DNA from: Rachicladosporium sp. CCFEE 5018
Lineage: Eukaryota > Ascomycota > Dothideomycetes > Cladosporiales > Cladosporiaceae
Assembly (NCBI GenBank): GCA_002077045.2
Contig: KZ111141.1
Coordinates: 795,702-859,701 of the forward strand
Reading direction: 5' to 3'
Length of the DNA stretch: 64,000 nt
Every line of letters starts with the position of its first letter. The first letter of the stretch is position 1. Below are positions 21,843-33,494 of the stretch, in pieces. Made by a program: the position numbers and the translations under genes. The notes below the pieces were generated by a model. It was not told the DNA's origin and made no database searches. It was given only the letters and a program-made list of their open reading frames with translations.

Positions 21843-22775
21843 TCAGTCCGCATTCACCCCATCCTCTCCGCCCTCCACTTCCTCCTGCCGCTTCTTCTTC
21901 CTCTCCAACAACTCCTTCAATTTCTTCGCCACCCCAAAACTCCCACTAGTATCCTTCCCACACTGCGCACACCCCTTCTTCTTCTCCTTCATATACCTCG
22001 TCATCGCACACCTCTCACAGAAGTAGTGCCCACACTTCGTCACCACAGGCATCTTATAGTCCTCCTTACAAACAATACATTTGAACGGAATGTCCTTGAG
22101 CATCTTCGCCTCGTCGTCGAGGTGGTCATCCTCGCCAGCTTTGGGCTTGCCGCCGGCTTTGTCCTTCTTCCCGGCTTTCTCCCACTCCTTGTCAAGCTGC
22201 CAGCCTTGCTTGTAGTCTTCTCGCGCGTGCAGGAATTTGCAGCTATCGCCGAAGCCGCAGAAGCCGGTTTGCTTGTAGTCTTTGCAGACATCTGGGGCGA
22301 AGTCTGTCGTGATGATCGCTCGGACGTTGGAGGGTGGGGCTTTTACGGGGCCGAGACTGGCTTTGGAGGTTGTGGCTGCTGTCGAGGGCTGAATGTAGGA
22401 TGTTGAGGCGGTGGGTGTAAGGTCTGAGTTCTGGGTTGGCGCAGCCGTGGATGAGGTTCGCAAGCCGGCATCGGTGAACCAGGTGCTTGAGCGAGTGGCG
22501 TCTGAGCTGGCAGCTATCGCAGTGCTGCGATCGGCCGTGACTTTTGTGGATTTGCTGAGGTCTGTGGTATGGCCTTGACCATTTGCGGTTGTTGTAGTCA
22601 AGCCAGTCGTCTTCCGTCGCTTCGCCCGTGTGCCGGAGGTCGAGTCGTCGGAGGAGCCATCGGAGTCCGAATCTGATGCTGGGGGAGGGGTCGCAGGCCG
22701 TTTGCGCGCTGTGGAGGACTTGGGAGCGCGCTTCTTGAATGCTATAGGAGCAGTCATAGGGGCGGATTCGGCCAT
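21843..22775 (-). CDS. CWC24: Pre-mRNA-splicing factor CWC24 (CCCH + RING)
   Basis: Single exon, 310 residues. After a disordered Ser/Asp-rich N-terminus come a CCCH zinc finger (CKDYKQTGFCGFGDSCKFLH, about residues 163-182), the linker DYKQGWQLDKEWE, and a C-terminal RING finger (CIVCKEDYKMPVVTKCGHYF with CERC and CAQC). This order is diagnostic for CWC24, the RNF113A orthologue, which joins the spliceosome around activation and shields the 5' splice site. The tail is Lys-rich. It is divergent from the ApsA-like gene, with 766 bases between the starts. Confidence 0.95.
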   Translation of the reverse strand: MAESAPMTAPIAFKKRAPKSSTARKRPATPPPASDSDSDGSSDDSTSGTRAKRRKTTGLTTTTANGQGHTTDLSKSTKVTADRSTAIAASSDATRSSTWFTDAGLRTSSTAAPTQNSDLTPTASTSYIQPSTAATTSKASLGPVKAPPSNVRAIITTDFAPDVCKDYKQTGFCGFGDSCKFLHAREDYKQGWQLDKEWEKAGKKDKAGGKPKAGEDDHLDDEAKMLKDIPFKCIVCKEDYKMPVVTKCGHYFCERCAMTRYMKEKKKGCAQCGKDTSGSFGVAKKLKELLERKKKRQEEVEGGEDGVNAD

Positions 22776-23541
22776 GATGTCGAGTGTACCGATCTCAAGA
22801 GTAAGGATGCAGTTTCGGGGCGAGATCTATCCACTACATCCCTCATAAAGCATGGAAGTCTCCAGATCTACAAAGCTGACTAAAGCGTGGCGCTGATCTG
22901 CCGGCGCGGTGCGTTCCGATACAGGAACGGCCGGCAAGCTCGATCTGGCTTTGCCGATCTTTGTTTACAGTGGCGGTGCAAACGCTGGCTTGATTTCCAG
23001 GTTCAGACCAATCTTGGGACAACATGTGACGAAGCACTCATACTCACCTGGGGTGTACGATCAGATGAAGATCATAGCACGTACATCAGCAGCACGAGAC
23101 GGCATCTCAGCAACTCTGCTCACCGCAGGGCTGATGACGAGACGATTGGCTGAAACGCGGGAACAGCGGCAGATTGCGCGCTTGGGGCACGGTGATGTGT
23201 TGACAGGCGCGAAAACAGAACGTTCCATAGTAAACCTAGACAGCCCCTCATCGTGTTGATTATCAGTGTGTGTCGATCTCATGGTATTGTCCCTCGTTCG
23301 TTGCCATATCATCTTTCCGTTCTGCCAATTACCGAGCAAGTCCAGCGCCGCGGGTAGATCGTGCAGCGGCCCCTCGCCAGCGGGCATGTGTGTGTTGACC
23401 CCATAAACACTCCACCCGAGACCTGCCATCCTTTGACCGAGACGAGACGAGGCGAGACATTGCGCTGGAGTGGTGCGATCGTATTGCTACAATAGGACCT
23501 CACTGTCAATCTCGCATGTGATGCGCCCATAGCACACAATC
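22776..23541. other. Divergent promoter region, CWC24 / ApsA
   Basis: About 770 bases between two start codons. I see no clear TATA box, repeat or extra gene. Confidence 0.4.
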
Positions 23542-26500
23542 ATGGCCAATCCTCTCGCCCCCATCTCCCCAAACGCCGACCCCTTCTCCGACAACACGCC
23601 TTCTCTACCACATCCCGCGCCCTTGCGCTATGCCTCCTTCGATGCGTCGCAGAACGTCAACTCGCATCAATCGCCAGCGCAGGCCAGGCGTGCACTAGAA
23701 GCGCATCTTCAAGCCACAGACCGCCGAATCCATGATGCATCAAAACTGGGCACGACTCTTTTGCAACAGCGCAAGGACTTGGCCACGCGACTTCGAGAAG
23801 TCGAGGAGCTGGACAAGGAGAACCAAGTCCCTGCCGAGCTGCAGAACAAGCTGGCAGAGCTGGAGAAGGAGTACCATGAAGTTGGGAGGGAGAGTGCGAG
23901 GGCTTTCTTGCCGAAAGCCAAGCCCGTCAATGGAGGCAGTGAGCAATCTGTCTTCGAGACGCAGGCGAGGAGCTCACCGAGTAAGGTCGCTGCGCCCTCG
24001 AGAAGGCAGCGGAATCAGCCGACGAATCGCGTGCATGATATTGAGTTTGCCACAGAGATTAGTACTCAGTTGCTTGCGCAGGTCAGGCAGCTGCAAGGAG
24101 CGCTCGCAGAGAAGGAGGATGCTCTAGAAGAAGCGACTAAAGGAAAGGGCCAATTGGAGAATGAGTACTCAGGGCTGAGCTTGCGGATGAAGGGCCTTGG
24201 AGATGAGCTGCAGCGATCTAAAGACGAGAATTGGACGTTGGAGACGAAGGTGCAGGATCTCGAGACTGGACTCCGAGAGAGCGGCGACAAGGAGCACAAG
24301 CTCGGCCTTGCTGTCAAGACTCTCGGGAACGAGCGCGGCGTAGCACAGCAAGAAGCCGAAGATCTGAGAAGTCTGCATCAGAAGACTGCAGACGAGCACA
24401 AGACGATCATTCGCCAGCACGAAGGCGACCTCCATGTTCTGCGTCGCGAGGCCACAGGTCACGAGACGGAGAAGCAACGCCTGCAGAAGAAGGTCGATGA
24501 GCTGACATCTCAGAACACCGAGCTGGCAAAGGCTGTCTCTTACCGCTGGAACGCAGCAAACAATGTTCCTATCCTACCAGCAGGGGGCGACAACCTCTCC
24601 TCGAACTCCGACGCTGATCCGGAGCCCTCGGAAGCTGGCTCACCGATCAAGAACACCCCAGCCCGCGCTGGCCATCTCGAGTCCGAGACTCTCAAGTCTT
24701 CACTCACCCACGCCCACCGCATGATCCAGAACCTCAAGAACAACATCCATCGTGAGAAGACGGAGAAAGTTGAGCTCCGCCGCATGCTGAATGACGCCAG
24801 AGATGAGCTGGAGGGGAAGCGCAATTCTACGACTGGAGCACAGGTGGCGAATATGAGCAAGAAACGTCGCTCCGAGGCCGAGAATGCCAAGTCCAAGAAC
24901 CGCGGGCTTAAGCCTGGTGACAGACTGGGCGCGAATAGGAGCTCAACGACTGAAATATTGGAAGATGGTGAGGATTGGGAGGATCACGAAGCTTCGCCTA
25001 CGAGATCAAGATCCACCGGCGGCATGAAGATGCCAGGCGCGTTCAAGGCGAGCGACTCGGAGACCACGGATGCTTTCGAGACTGCAGACGAGACTCGTGG
25101 CACCGAGACCGAAGCATTCGAAACCGGTGCCGAGAACTTCGGCGACGACAGCGATGAGCTCACTGAGACTGAAGGGCCTGCTCGCACCGCTCGAGGACCT
25201 TCTTACTCCTCTCCCGGCATCGCGTCGAGCTCATCGAGGCCAAGCATGGACAAGAGGCAATCATACATGTCCACCGCCTCGACGTCAGCAGGCGAGCACT
25301 CCGACAACTCCGTCTCTGACGACGAAGACCGTCCGGCCGCCGTCAGCACACCTGTAGCACACAACGGCTCGAAGTACCGTCTTCGCATGTCTCGGCACCT
25401 CGCACCTGGCAGTCGCAAAGGCAGCGCCCGCTCGCCAGGCGAGTTCGGCAGCAGCCCAGCCGTTAGCTCCGACCGCGGCACGCCTGTGCCAGTAGGCATG
25501 TCTCTCGGCGACGAACTTGCTGGTCTAGACTCCGACAGCATCAACGGCAGCGCCCGATCCTCGCGCTTCTACGACGAGGAAGCTGAGGCTGGTGGGGACA
25601 TGCCTTCCAGCCCGCCTACCCAGATTCTGGACGAAGGCGTCCGGGACAGAGATGTTGATATTGGTGCGCCCACGATGCTGCCCTCTTCGCCGAGGCCGAC
25701 TGGCGAGCAGGCTGTGCTGGCGCAGCAGGCTAATGCTGCGATGCTTGCGCATCAGGGTGTAAGGAGGAAGGTAGAGATGGTCGATGCTGGGGTTATGACT
25801 GAGCCTTGGGAACCGAAGGCTGCTGCTGCTCCAGTCACGGAGGATCATGCAGATGGAAGAGACGGCGGTCTGAAGAAGAGAGCTGTTGATGTTGTGGGCG
25901 GTGCGCTTGCCGGCGTTGGACTGGGCAGTCTCGTTGGGCGAAGGCATGGCGATGACGATGGTACAGGCGTCAAGGAAGTGCACGGCGATGCTGGTCCTGC
26001 AGTCGTCTATGCGGATCGAGATGTGCCCAGTGGCCCCAGCCCCGAAGCTACTGCTGAGGCTGGTGCTGTTGAGCCCAAGGCCTTGCGTGAACGCGGCTCG
26101 CTGCATACACTGGCTGGCACTGCTTCCACGCCAAACGACGTTGATGCAGCACGCTCGCCAGTACCTGCCCGTGCAGAAGAGAAGGTGTTGTCGTCTGCTG
26201 CGCCGGCATTACCTGTACCCAACCATTTGTCGAATGGCTCACCTACGCTGCCGATTGCATCGGCCCCTCAAACGCTCGCAGAACCGACGCAAGTCAAGCC
26301 CGAGCCTATGAAGCTGCAGCACTCTACGATCATGACGCTCAACGAAACGGAGCCCACCGCGAGAGCGCCTCGACCAAGCACAGCTCAGAAATCTGAAATA
26401 CCACTCGTCGCTGCTGGCGCCGCTGGAGCCGGCGCGCTCGCCGGCTCAGCACTGACATCCAGCCATGCGGCGAAGTCAGTGGCGCCGCAGCAATCCTTCA

Positions 26501-28764
26501 GCTTCTCACCGATGATCGCGCAGGCCGTCGAGCCAGTAGCCAGACCGGCGCGGACTAGTAGTCTGGCCGGCGCTGCGGGCGTGATTCCTGGTACGGAGAC
26601 AGCAAGGCCGGGAGCTGGCTTCTTTGCTGCTGTGCCGCTGGATCAGGCGAATGGAGGCGTGTCCAGAGAGATTGAGCATGTGCATGAGAGATTCACTTCG
26701 CACCCTGGGACGGCCATCACGACCGAGGGTGATAAGGCTGATGACTTGCGCCTGATCGAGCCGAAGGTGTATGGTGGTGTGAGGGGTAGCAGGGGGATTC
26801 CCACTCTCGCTTTCGGCGATGAAGATGAGGAGGATGTGCAGCGCTCGATGGTACCGCGGCCACTGCAGACTGAACAGCGCAGCCCACGAACGCAGGAGCT
26901 TGTTGAGCGTGGGCGACCGATCACAAGACATGGCGAAGACACCCCTGTCAAGGCGGTGATGGCAGACGAAGGCAGCCAAACCACTGTCAGCGGTGAGGAA
27001 ATCGACCGTATGCTGCGTGACAAGAGTAAGGTTCTGCCCACGGCAGTAGCTGCGGGCACCTTTGGTGCGTTCGGCGGCGCAGCTGGTGCCTTCATGGCTT
27101 CCGGAAGCCCACGCCGCTCAATCGACAGCGCAGCCACCGGTGACTTGTCGCAAACTCGATCAGGACCTCGTCGACCCGCAAGCGCAAACAGCATGCGCAA
27201 CAAGAGCCTCGCTGCCCAGCCGCCTCTGCCTGCAGATCACAACAGGAAGATCATGACAGCCGCACAGACTACGGGCTCTACGCCTGCAACGCCTGTCGCC
27301 GTACCTGGCGCAATGGGTCCACCCATGTTCCCCGCGAGCGCCATGCGTCCACCTCGCACCCCAAGCGATCCTTACGGCCATGCCACTGTCTTGACACCAC
27401 AGCGCGACGGCACCACACCTCGCGCTGTCAAGGCACCTCAACACCACGCAAGCGTCTCCTCCTTCGCCTCTGAACTCGACACGCGCTTCAACATCCACCC
27501 CTCGCGCTTCCCGCCAGACCACCAACACCCGTCCTCCACCGATCCTCGGATCATCCAGGCTATCACGCAGACGATGATCGGGGAGTATTTGTGGAAGTAC
27601 ACCCGCAAAGCAGGAGGTGGAAAGCAGTCCAGCACGAGACATAGACGATTCTTCTGGGTCCACCCCTACACCCGCACGCTCTACTGGAGCGACACCGACC
27701 CGTCCCGCGCCGGCAGCAAAGTCCTTAAAGCCAAGTCCCTTGCCGTGGAAGGCGTAAGAGTAGTAAGCGACGAGAACGTCAACCCCCCAGGCCTCTGGGG
27801 CAAGAGCATCGTAGTCGTCACACCCGGCCGCGAGATCGTTTTCACGGCCCCCACCGGCGCGCGCCACGAAACGTGGTTCAACGCTCTCTCCTACCTGCTG
27901 CTCCGCACGGGCGAGGAGCGGGACAAAGACGTCGCTGAAGACACCGGCGCAATCACCGAAGACGACATCGCGGAATTCAACCCTGGGGCCAGGGAGAGGA
28001 GGTCAACGGACTATCGCAGCGATAACGAACATCAGGGGCTGGGGTTCTCGATCAAGCGATCGCTGTCGCGGCTTACGAATCGGCAGTCTTTTAGCTCTTA
28101 CAATTCCCGCACCACAGCTCGCACGGCCTCGCCTACGAAATTCGACAGGTCGGAGAAGGACAGGACGTATCCGCCTCCAGTCCTCTCGTTAGCACAACGC
28201 CAGTCCCGTGCCGCGAACGCTGCTTCGCCTTCCCTTGTCCCTACACAGCACGAGGCGAGTCGCTCGACTTATCGCCGCCGTGCTGCCGAGCCGGAGACAC
28301 CGGGGAAGAGCGAGGGCAGGTTCGCTAGTATTACTTCACGCTTCTCGTCTGCTGGTCGAGGGAGGGAGAGTTTCTCGACCAGGAGGGGTGGGGCTCAGAG
28401 CGCTATGAGTCAACGGAGTGAGGGGGTTTATGATGCGAGTGTTGTTGACGGACGGGCTAGTGCGGAGGATTTGAGACAGGTCATTGAGAGGAGGGAGGTG
28501 GAGGGGAGGGGAAGAGAAGGAGGTGGGGGCGTGGAGGACGTGAGGAGGTGTTGTGATGGTAAGTTCCTCCGCTTGTGAGTGTGGTTGGTTTTGGAGTGAT
28601 GCTAATGTTGTGGTTCAGGGAAACATGATGTCGGTAGTCTTTCGAGGAGAGGTCGGGCTGGGCATAGTCACGGGCATAGCCATGGACATCGGCATGGGAG
28701 TGCGCAGAGTGGAGGGACTTTCTCGTCGAGGGGTGAGGGTGGGACGGTGGGGAGTAGGCGGTGA
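23542..28764 (+). CDS. ApsA/Num1/Mcp5-like cortical anchor of nuclear migration
   Basis: Two exons, 23542-28558 and 28619-28764, encode 1720 residues. The 60-nt intron has a GTAAGT donor, a GCTAAT branch site and a CAG acceptor; without it the frame would stop early, and with it the protein gains a His/Gly-rich tail (GHSHGHSHGHRHG). Residues ~50-360 are coiled coil (EELDKENQVPAELQNKLAEL and onward). The middle is long and disordered with Ala/Gly-rich patches. A C-terminal PH domain begins near residue 1349 (GEYLWKYTRKAGGG, RHRRFFWVHPYTRTLYWSD). This is the architecture of Aspergillus ApsA, yeast Num1 and fission-yeast Mcp5, which bind the cell cortex by the PH domain and anchor dynein for nuclear positioning. 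Which of these functions it performs here is inferred. Confidence 0.92.
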
Positions 28765-29102
28765 GGTTCGAGACCTGCTGGTGGGCTTCGGAGAGAGTGA
28801 AGTAATGACGGAGTAGAGGGTAACGGGTTTCGTATGTCACGTTCTGTTCTAAATGGGGTAATGAGAAGAGGAGCACAGTCTGAGTGAACGCTTGAATTGA
28901 AGTTCGTGCAGCCATGCTACGCTATCGAGCTCGTTGTCTATGATGGTCTTACACTGACGTCCCCGCCGCCGAAGCCATACCCAACCCCCTGATGCAGCGC
29001 AAGTGCAGTGACAGCTAAAGCTGTGTGCCAAATGAGGGTATCTCCCTGAACGCCTTGCCAGTGAACAGTCGTCACCCCATCCCCTTTCACGGCCTTACCG
29101 CC
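28765..29102. other. Convergent intergenic region
   Basis: About 340 bases between two 3' ends. Nothing beyond expected terminators is visible. Confidence 0.4.
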
Positions 29103-29894
29103 TCACAACCCCCAGTCCTCTGCCTCCCACCCACTCCCCCCCTCCTCCTCATCCGACGTCCCATCACTCCCCACTCCCGCCCAGACGGCTCCCTCACCTC
29201 CCTCCCCGTCCTCACTCGGGTCGTCATACAACCCCTTCGCCACTTCCCGGATCTCACCATCCAGGCAGCGATAGTAGAATCTCGCCGGCAGGCGAGGGCC
29301 GACGATGGTCTCGTCCACCACTTCGGGCCAGGGAGTGGTGGAGCAGGCGTCGCCGGGCAGAGGGAGCGGCGAGGCGGGCACGGAGAGCAGCTCCGAGACG
29401 AGGTCGGAGAAGACGTCGCCCAGCGTCGAGGGGTTGCACGCCTGGTTGTAGTCGGAGATGCCCCGGAAGGCGAGGGTGATGGCGGGGAGGGCTGGAAACG
29501 GGTTAGTTGAATGATTCTTGGGGTCAGGCAATGTTGGGAAAGGGAGTGTGTCTACCGGAAAGGGTGTCCTTGGGCTGGACGGCGACGGGGAGAACTGCCT
29601 CTACAGTCGCAGGAACGACTTCGGCGGAGCTAGCCTTTGGCTGCTCGATGAGAGGAACTACCTCGGTGGCGTGCTGGAGACGCGCTTCGAGGTGCTTGAT
29701 GCGGTGGGCTTGACGATCCATCAGCTTCCGCGAGGGCGAGGTAATAGTGGACGGGTGAATGGATACGTACCCGTGGTGCCAGTAGGCTGCGCCTTGGGCT
29801 TCTCGACCTTGCCACTCACGACCACATCGACAAAGGGCACGTTGACGGCCTTAGCTCCCTTGGTTCTGATGCTGAGAGTCTCTCCACGGGCCAT
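29103..29894 (-). CDS. Hypothetical three-exon protein, acidic C-terminus
   Basis: I do not recognise this gene. Exons 29771-29894, 29556-29708 and 29103-29491 join in phase to give 221 residues starting MARGETLSIRTKGAKAVNVP. Intron 1 (GTACGT..CAAG) has a CTGAT branch site 14 bases before the acceptor, and intron 2 (GTAGAC..CCAG) is also in phase, so the model is well supported. Exon 2 begins with a helical stretch (AHRIKHLEARLQHATE), followed by an Ala/Val/Pro-rich linker. Exon 3 has a more conserved-looking part (ARFYYRCLDGEIREVAKGLY) and ends in an acidic tail (SDEEEGGSGWEAEDWGL). No signal peptide or membrane helix is seen. An upstream in-frame ATG-like start region reaching ~30035 exists but is less likely. 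Confidence 0.65.
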
Positions 29895-30284
29895 CTTGGG
29901 CGGCTTGAGGTAAGATAGAGGCTGTCGAAGATGGTTTCGACACGGAGAAGGCTGTTGGAGAGCAGAGTCGGAGAGCTTCTCGATGTATGGTCGACTAGGT
30001 ACTCTCGGTGTCGAGGTGTCAAAGTCGAAGTGCAAACGAAGCTGCTAGAATATCACGTGAACGTGTTGTTGTGATCGGCGGCACCCGCCACGCCAAGCCT
30101 TCCGCCCTCCGCACTTGTACAAATACTTTCCACGCGCTGCGCTTCACTCTCCACTCCACATCAACATGCACATTGGTATGGCTCGCCATGTCCGCGGTAC
30201 AGGCGCTGACCGAAACGCTCATCTGCTGCGCGTAGGGCAGTTTCCGAATGGTGTGCGTATTGCGGTACTTCGGCATTGGTGCGG

Positions 30285-30660
30285 GGGAAACATCTGCAGG
30301 GCGCGTACAGCCCGAGACCACCTACAAGAGGTCAAGGAGACCTGTCGACCCGACACACAAAAGGGTATCGGCAGGAGGAGACACGAATGGGGAATCACCG
30401 CCCGCGCAACCCCTTTCTCCGGACCTGTGGAAAGGGCTGGGGGTTGGTTTGCATGCTTCTTCCTTCTGTTACCACATACCTTCTACCTCAATTTGCCGCG
30501 GTCGGCCAAGCAAGGAGGGAGCTATGCCAGGTATCTACTCGGTCTCATGCTTCTTGATGAACGCTGACTTCGAGGCTCCAGCAAGGGAGCCAAGCACCAT
30601 AGGCGCATGTCGCCTTCGATTCATTCTTTTTCATCGTGGCGTCTGCCCACCAGCAGGACA
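30285..30660 (+). repeat. Diverged inverted repeat, left copy
   Basis: This stretch resembles the reverse complement of ~31395-31935. The clearest shared block is AGGGCGCGTACAGCCCGAGA here against AGGGAGCGTACATCCCGAGA there; further shared words in the same order are CAAAAGGG, CACCGCC, ATGCCAGGTATC and CTTTTTCATC. This copy seems shorter, lacking ~150 bases of the other. The nature is unknown: an old duplication, remnant element arms, or two related small genes. Confidence 0.55.
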
Positions 30661-31394
30661 GCGGAGAAGAGCAAGTCGACATGAAGGGCGAACAAAGCAG
30701 CAAGGCGAGATTGAACGCACCTGGAAAGGCAGCGAAGGAGAGGCGTGCATACTGTATGGCATTTCTCTACAAGTCGTTCCTCTCATCCCCAGAAACCTCG
30801 AGACTGTCCCATCTGTTTCACGCCGCCCGGCAATTTGGCGAACGGTTTTGAGACCACGGTATCAGAGGATGCATGGCGCAGTCCGCTTCGAGGCACTCTT
30901 CAAGGCAGCGTAGAAGATACATGCGAAGCGTGGGAGACAAAGCGATATACCGCATTTGGCAGGACGGCGTACATGGCGCACAGCAGTAGCAAAGCTCGTG
31001 ATCGAAGATGAACACAATGGAATTCTTCAAGTCATAGGGATGTAGACGTTGATTTAAGCTGTCAGTCAAGTCTCCACCATAGTGCCGGAACACCTAATTG
31101 AGATTTCGGCTACGCTCGATATGGCTATGGGAGACTGCACTCCTTGCCCGCCATCATATCATCCGTCTATATCAATGTACAACACAGCGTGCTACACATC
31201 GCCACCTCCTCTCGGTGCTCAGCTATGGTCGATCCAACGCGACGTGTCCACACCGTGGGTGAAACGCGCAGCGCTCGCCGTGGGTGCGCATGAACACGTC
31301 CACCGCTTCCAGAAGCTGGGCGGCTCGCTATATCACGGTGCTACAGCGCCAGTACGATGCTTCTTCTCCAGCTTCTAGCCTATAGGCTCAGCAT

Positions 31395-31935
31395 CTGATG
31401 AAAAAGGGTAAAGCAAATCGGAGCTACTGTGAGTGGGCCCATTCCTGGGCCCTCCAGGTCAGCAAGCTGTTCAACAGGTAAGAGTACGGTGCGATACCTG
31501 GCATGCTCATCTCTGTCTTGCCACCTACGCAGATCTGGTGCGCAGGCACGATGACCGAAGCCAGTAGAGAGAAGGACAAGTCGGCGCAATGTGTGGCAGG
31601 TATAACGAAGAAGAAGGCGGCAATCCCCTCGCTCCACCCGGTCTGACACAACTTCCCCAGCAAGCGCCTCACCCGAACATCGCAAGCAACCTCCCACATG
31701 GCGCACGCACCCGAAGGCATGCGACACATGTTTGGCACCGCATGACATGCTAAGGGGCGCCGACCGGTTTCTTGCTGGACTCCATGAGAGCTTCGCGTGG
31801 TGAGGCTCAGGCGGTGTTTCCTCGTTTCAAGCTTAAGCTGCTGGGTGCCCTTTTGGGTGTTGGGTTCAGCAGGTTTCATATGCCGGTAGTAGAAGTCTCG
31901 GGATGTACGCTCCCTCCAGGCTCTCCCACCCTTAC
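31395..31935 (-). repeat. Diverged inverted repeat, right copy
   Basis: Reverse-complement partner of ~30285-30660, about 730 bases away from it. Read on the minus strand it carries the same ordered words (GCGTACATCCCGAGAC, CAAAAGGG, CACCGCC, ATGCCAGGTATC, TTTTTCATC). Similarity is interrupted by a segment absent from the left copy. No target-site duplication or transposase is visible. Confidence 0.55.
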
Positions 31936-32306
31936 GGCGTGGTACCCTGTGGACACCATCGAACAAAGATCTCTTCACACCATCATGGTGTGCCTCTGAT
32001 CGATGCCTTGACCTGCCTCTGGACTGCCGCTGATGGGAAAGTGGAAGTGGACGAGGGTGTGAAAGCTCACAGCTTAAGTAGTCTGGAGGGGCGGCGGGAT
32101 CACCCTCCCGTCAGGTGATGACTCACGTTGTGATCCCGTTCACGTCAAGTGAAGGCCAATGCCAAGCTGCCAAGATTCACCTCAGCCATTCGAGTTCAGC
32201 TTCGCCGACCCAGCGGAACAGCACTCCCCAGCGACTCGACCTTGCTACATCGACGAACTCTTGTACCCTATAATACCCACTCCTCTCCTCGATCGTCATC
32301 ATCATC

Positions 32307-33494
32307 ATGGTCCGCGAGACTCTCTCCGCCCGCGCTCGTCTGGAGACAGGCGTGGCTCGAGTGATCCCACAGTCACTGCAGAACTTTGTCGCGCACCCCA
32401 TCGCGGCACACAAGGCTGCCAAATCAGAAGCGGCAATGCATGACGGTAAATTCTCCTAGCTCTCACAACACCTGCTGCCCTGCGCATGGACTGATACGCA
32501 ATCTCGACGGTCCAATATGAAGCGCATACGCCCTCGGAAGATCACTCCCCCACCGACTCCGCCGTGCAGTGGTTCCAGCCGCACGTGATTCCCATCCATG
32601 CCTCCGCTTCACTCCCTATTCCGACATCTTGTACGTCCACGTGCCAATACCAACGAGCTTGTGTAAGCACATGCTAATGAGATCACAGCCTCCACATTCA
32701 CTTCACCGTGGTTCAATGGTGAAGTCTCACTACCGATCGGTGAGAGCCGCCTTGCTGGCAGTGTCAGGGCTCTGGAGGAGGAGTCCAAGCACATCTTCGC
32801 CATCCCAAATTGGAGTGCTCACAGCGGCCATCTCATCAACTCGCGCATCTTCGAAGCCTTTGACAGTGGCGCCGAGGAGTTCGAGGGCACCCTCACTCAG
32901 GTCGTGGAAGCCGTCGCTCCTTACTTGGAGCAATGCGAGAGCATCACCATCCCTTGCCCCGTCGTCTACCTCAACGTTGCCAGCAATAGCGAGATCATCA
33001 AGTCCGTCTTCACCCCGGCCGACTTCACTAAGCGCATCCGCGAGGCATGTGCTATCAGAGAGACCTTTCTCGACACATGCGAGGACCACGACTGTGAGGC
33101 GGACACCTATCAGGTGGATGCTTCAATTCACAGGGTCTTGCACGTGGTCGGCCAATGCGCCAAGGTCGCTCATGGCATCACCGACGAGGACCGCAAATTC
33201 GACCTGATCATGGATATCACGGACCTCGGCGACATCGCAGCTCTCCTCTTCTGTCACATGTACAGCAGTGAGGACCTTGCTGTGAAGCACGAGTCCTATT
33301 GTCACATGCGTGCTGCCATCGCTGCCGTGCGTGGCCACGATCACATGTTCCGCATCCGCCGCATCGACTGGCACAAGCTCAAGCTCGAGCACGTGTTTCT
33401 CATGGAGGATGAGGCGCAGGAGTGGGTCGAGGGTGACGAGTACAACCGCCTTCACACCGGAAGCTCGGGTGATGAGGTTCTGTGCTACGAGTGA
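32307..33494 (+). CDS. Hypothetical three-exon protein
   Basis: I do not recognise this gene. Exons 32307-32445, 32523-32630 and 32689-33494 join in phase to give 350 residues. Intron 1 (GTAAAT..GAAG, 77 nt) has an ACTGAT branch, and intron 2 (GTACGT..ACAG, 58 nt) has a perfect GCTAAT branch. Codon use in exon 3 is strongly GC-ending, like the housekeeping genes here. The protein is soluble and His/Asp/Glu-rich in its second half (TCEDHDCEAD, then RAAIAAVRGHDHMFRI and MEDEAQEW). The segment IPCPVVYLNVASNSEIIKSV might be a BTB-like or other alpha/beta fold, but I cannot show this. No signal peptide or membrane helix. A TATAATA sits only ~30 bases before this ATG, so translation might begin at a later Met. 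Confidence 0.7.

Larger units (their letters stand above)
29895..32306. other. Gene-poor region containing an inverted diverged sequence pair
   Basis: About 2.4 kb with no supported gene. Several 100-220-codon frames exist on both strands (for example 30248-30913 plus and 31424-31978 minus), but their text is not protein-like and start and intron signals are poor. Two related stretches in opposite orientation lie at ~30285-30660 and ~31395-31935 (see repeat entries). Confidence 0.4.

Noticed and set aside
30115..30913. Plus-strand frames of 150 and 221 codons
   Set aside because: They overlap in different frames, part of the sequence is the inverted diverged repeat, and no domain is recognisable.
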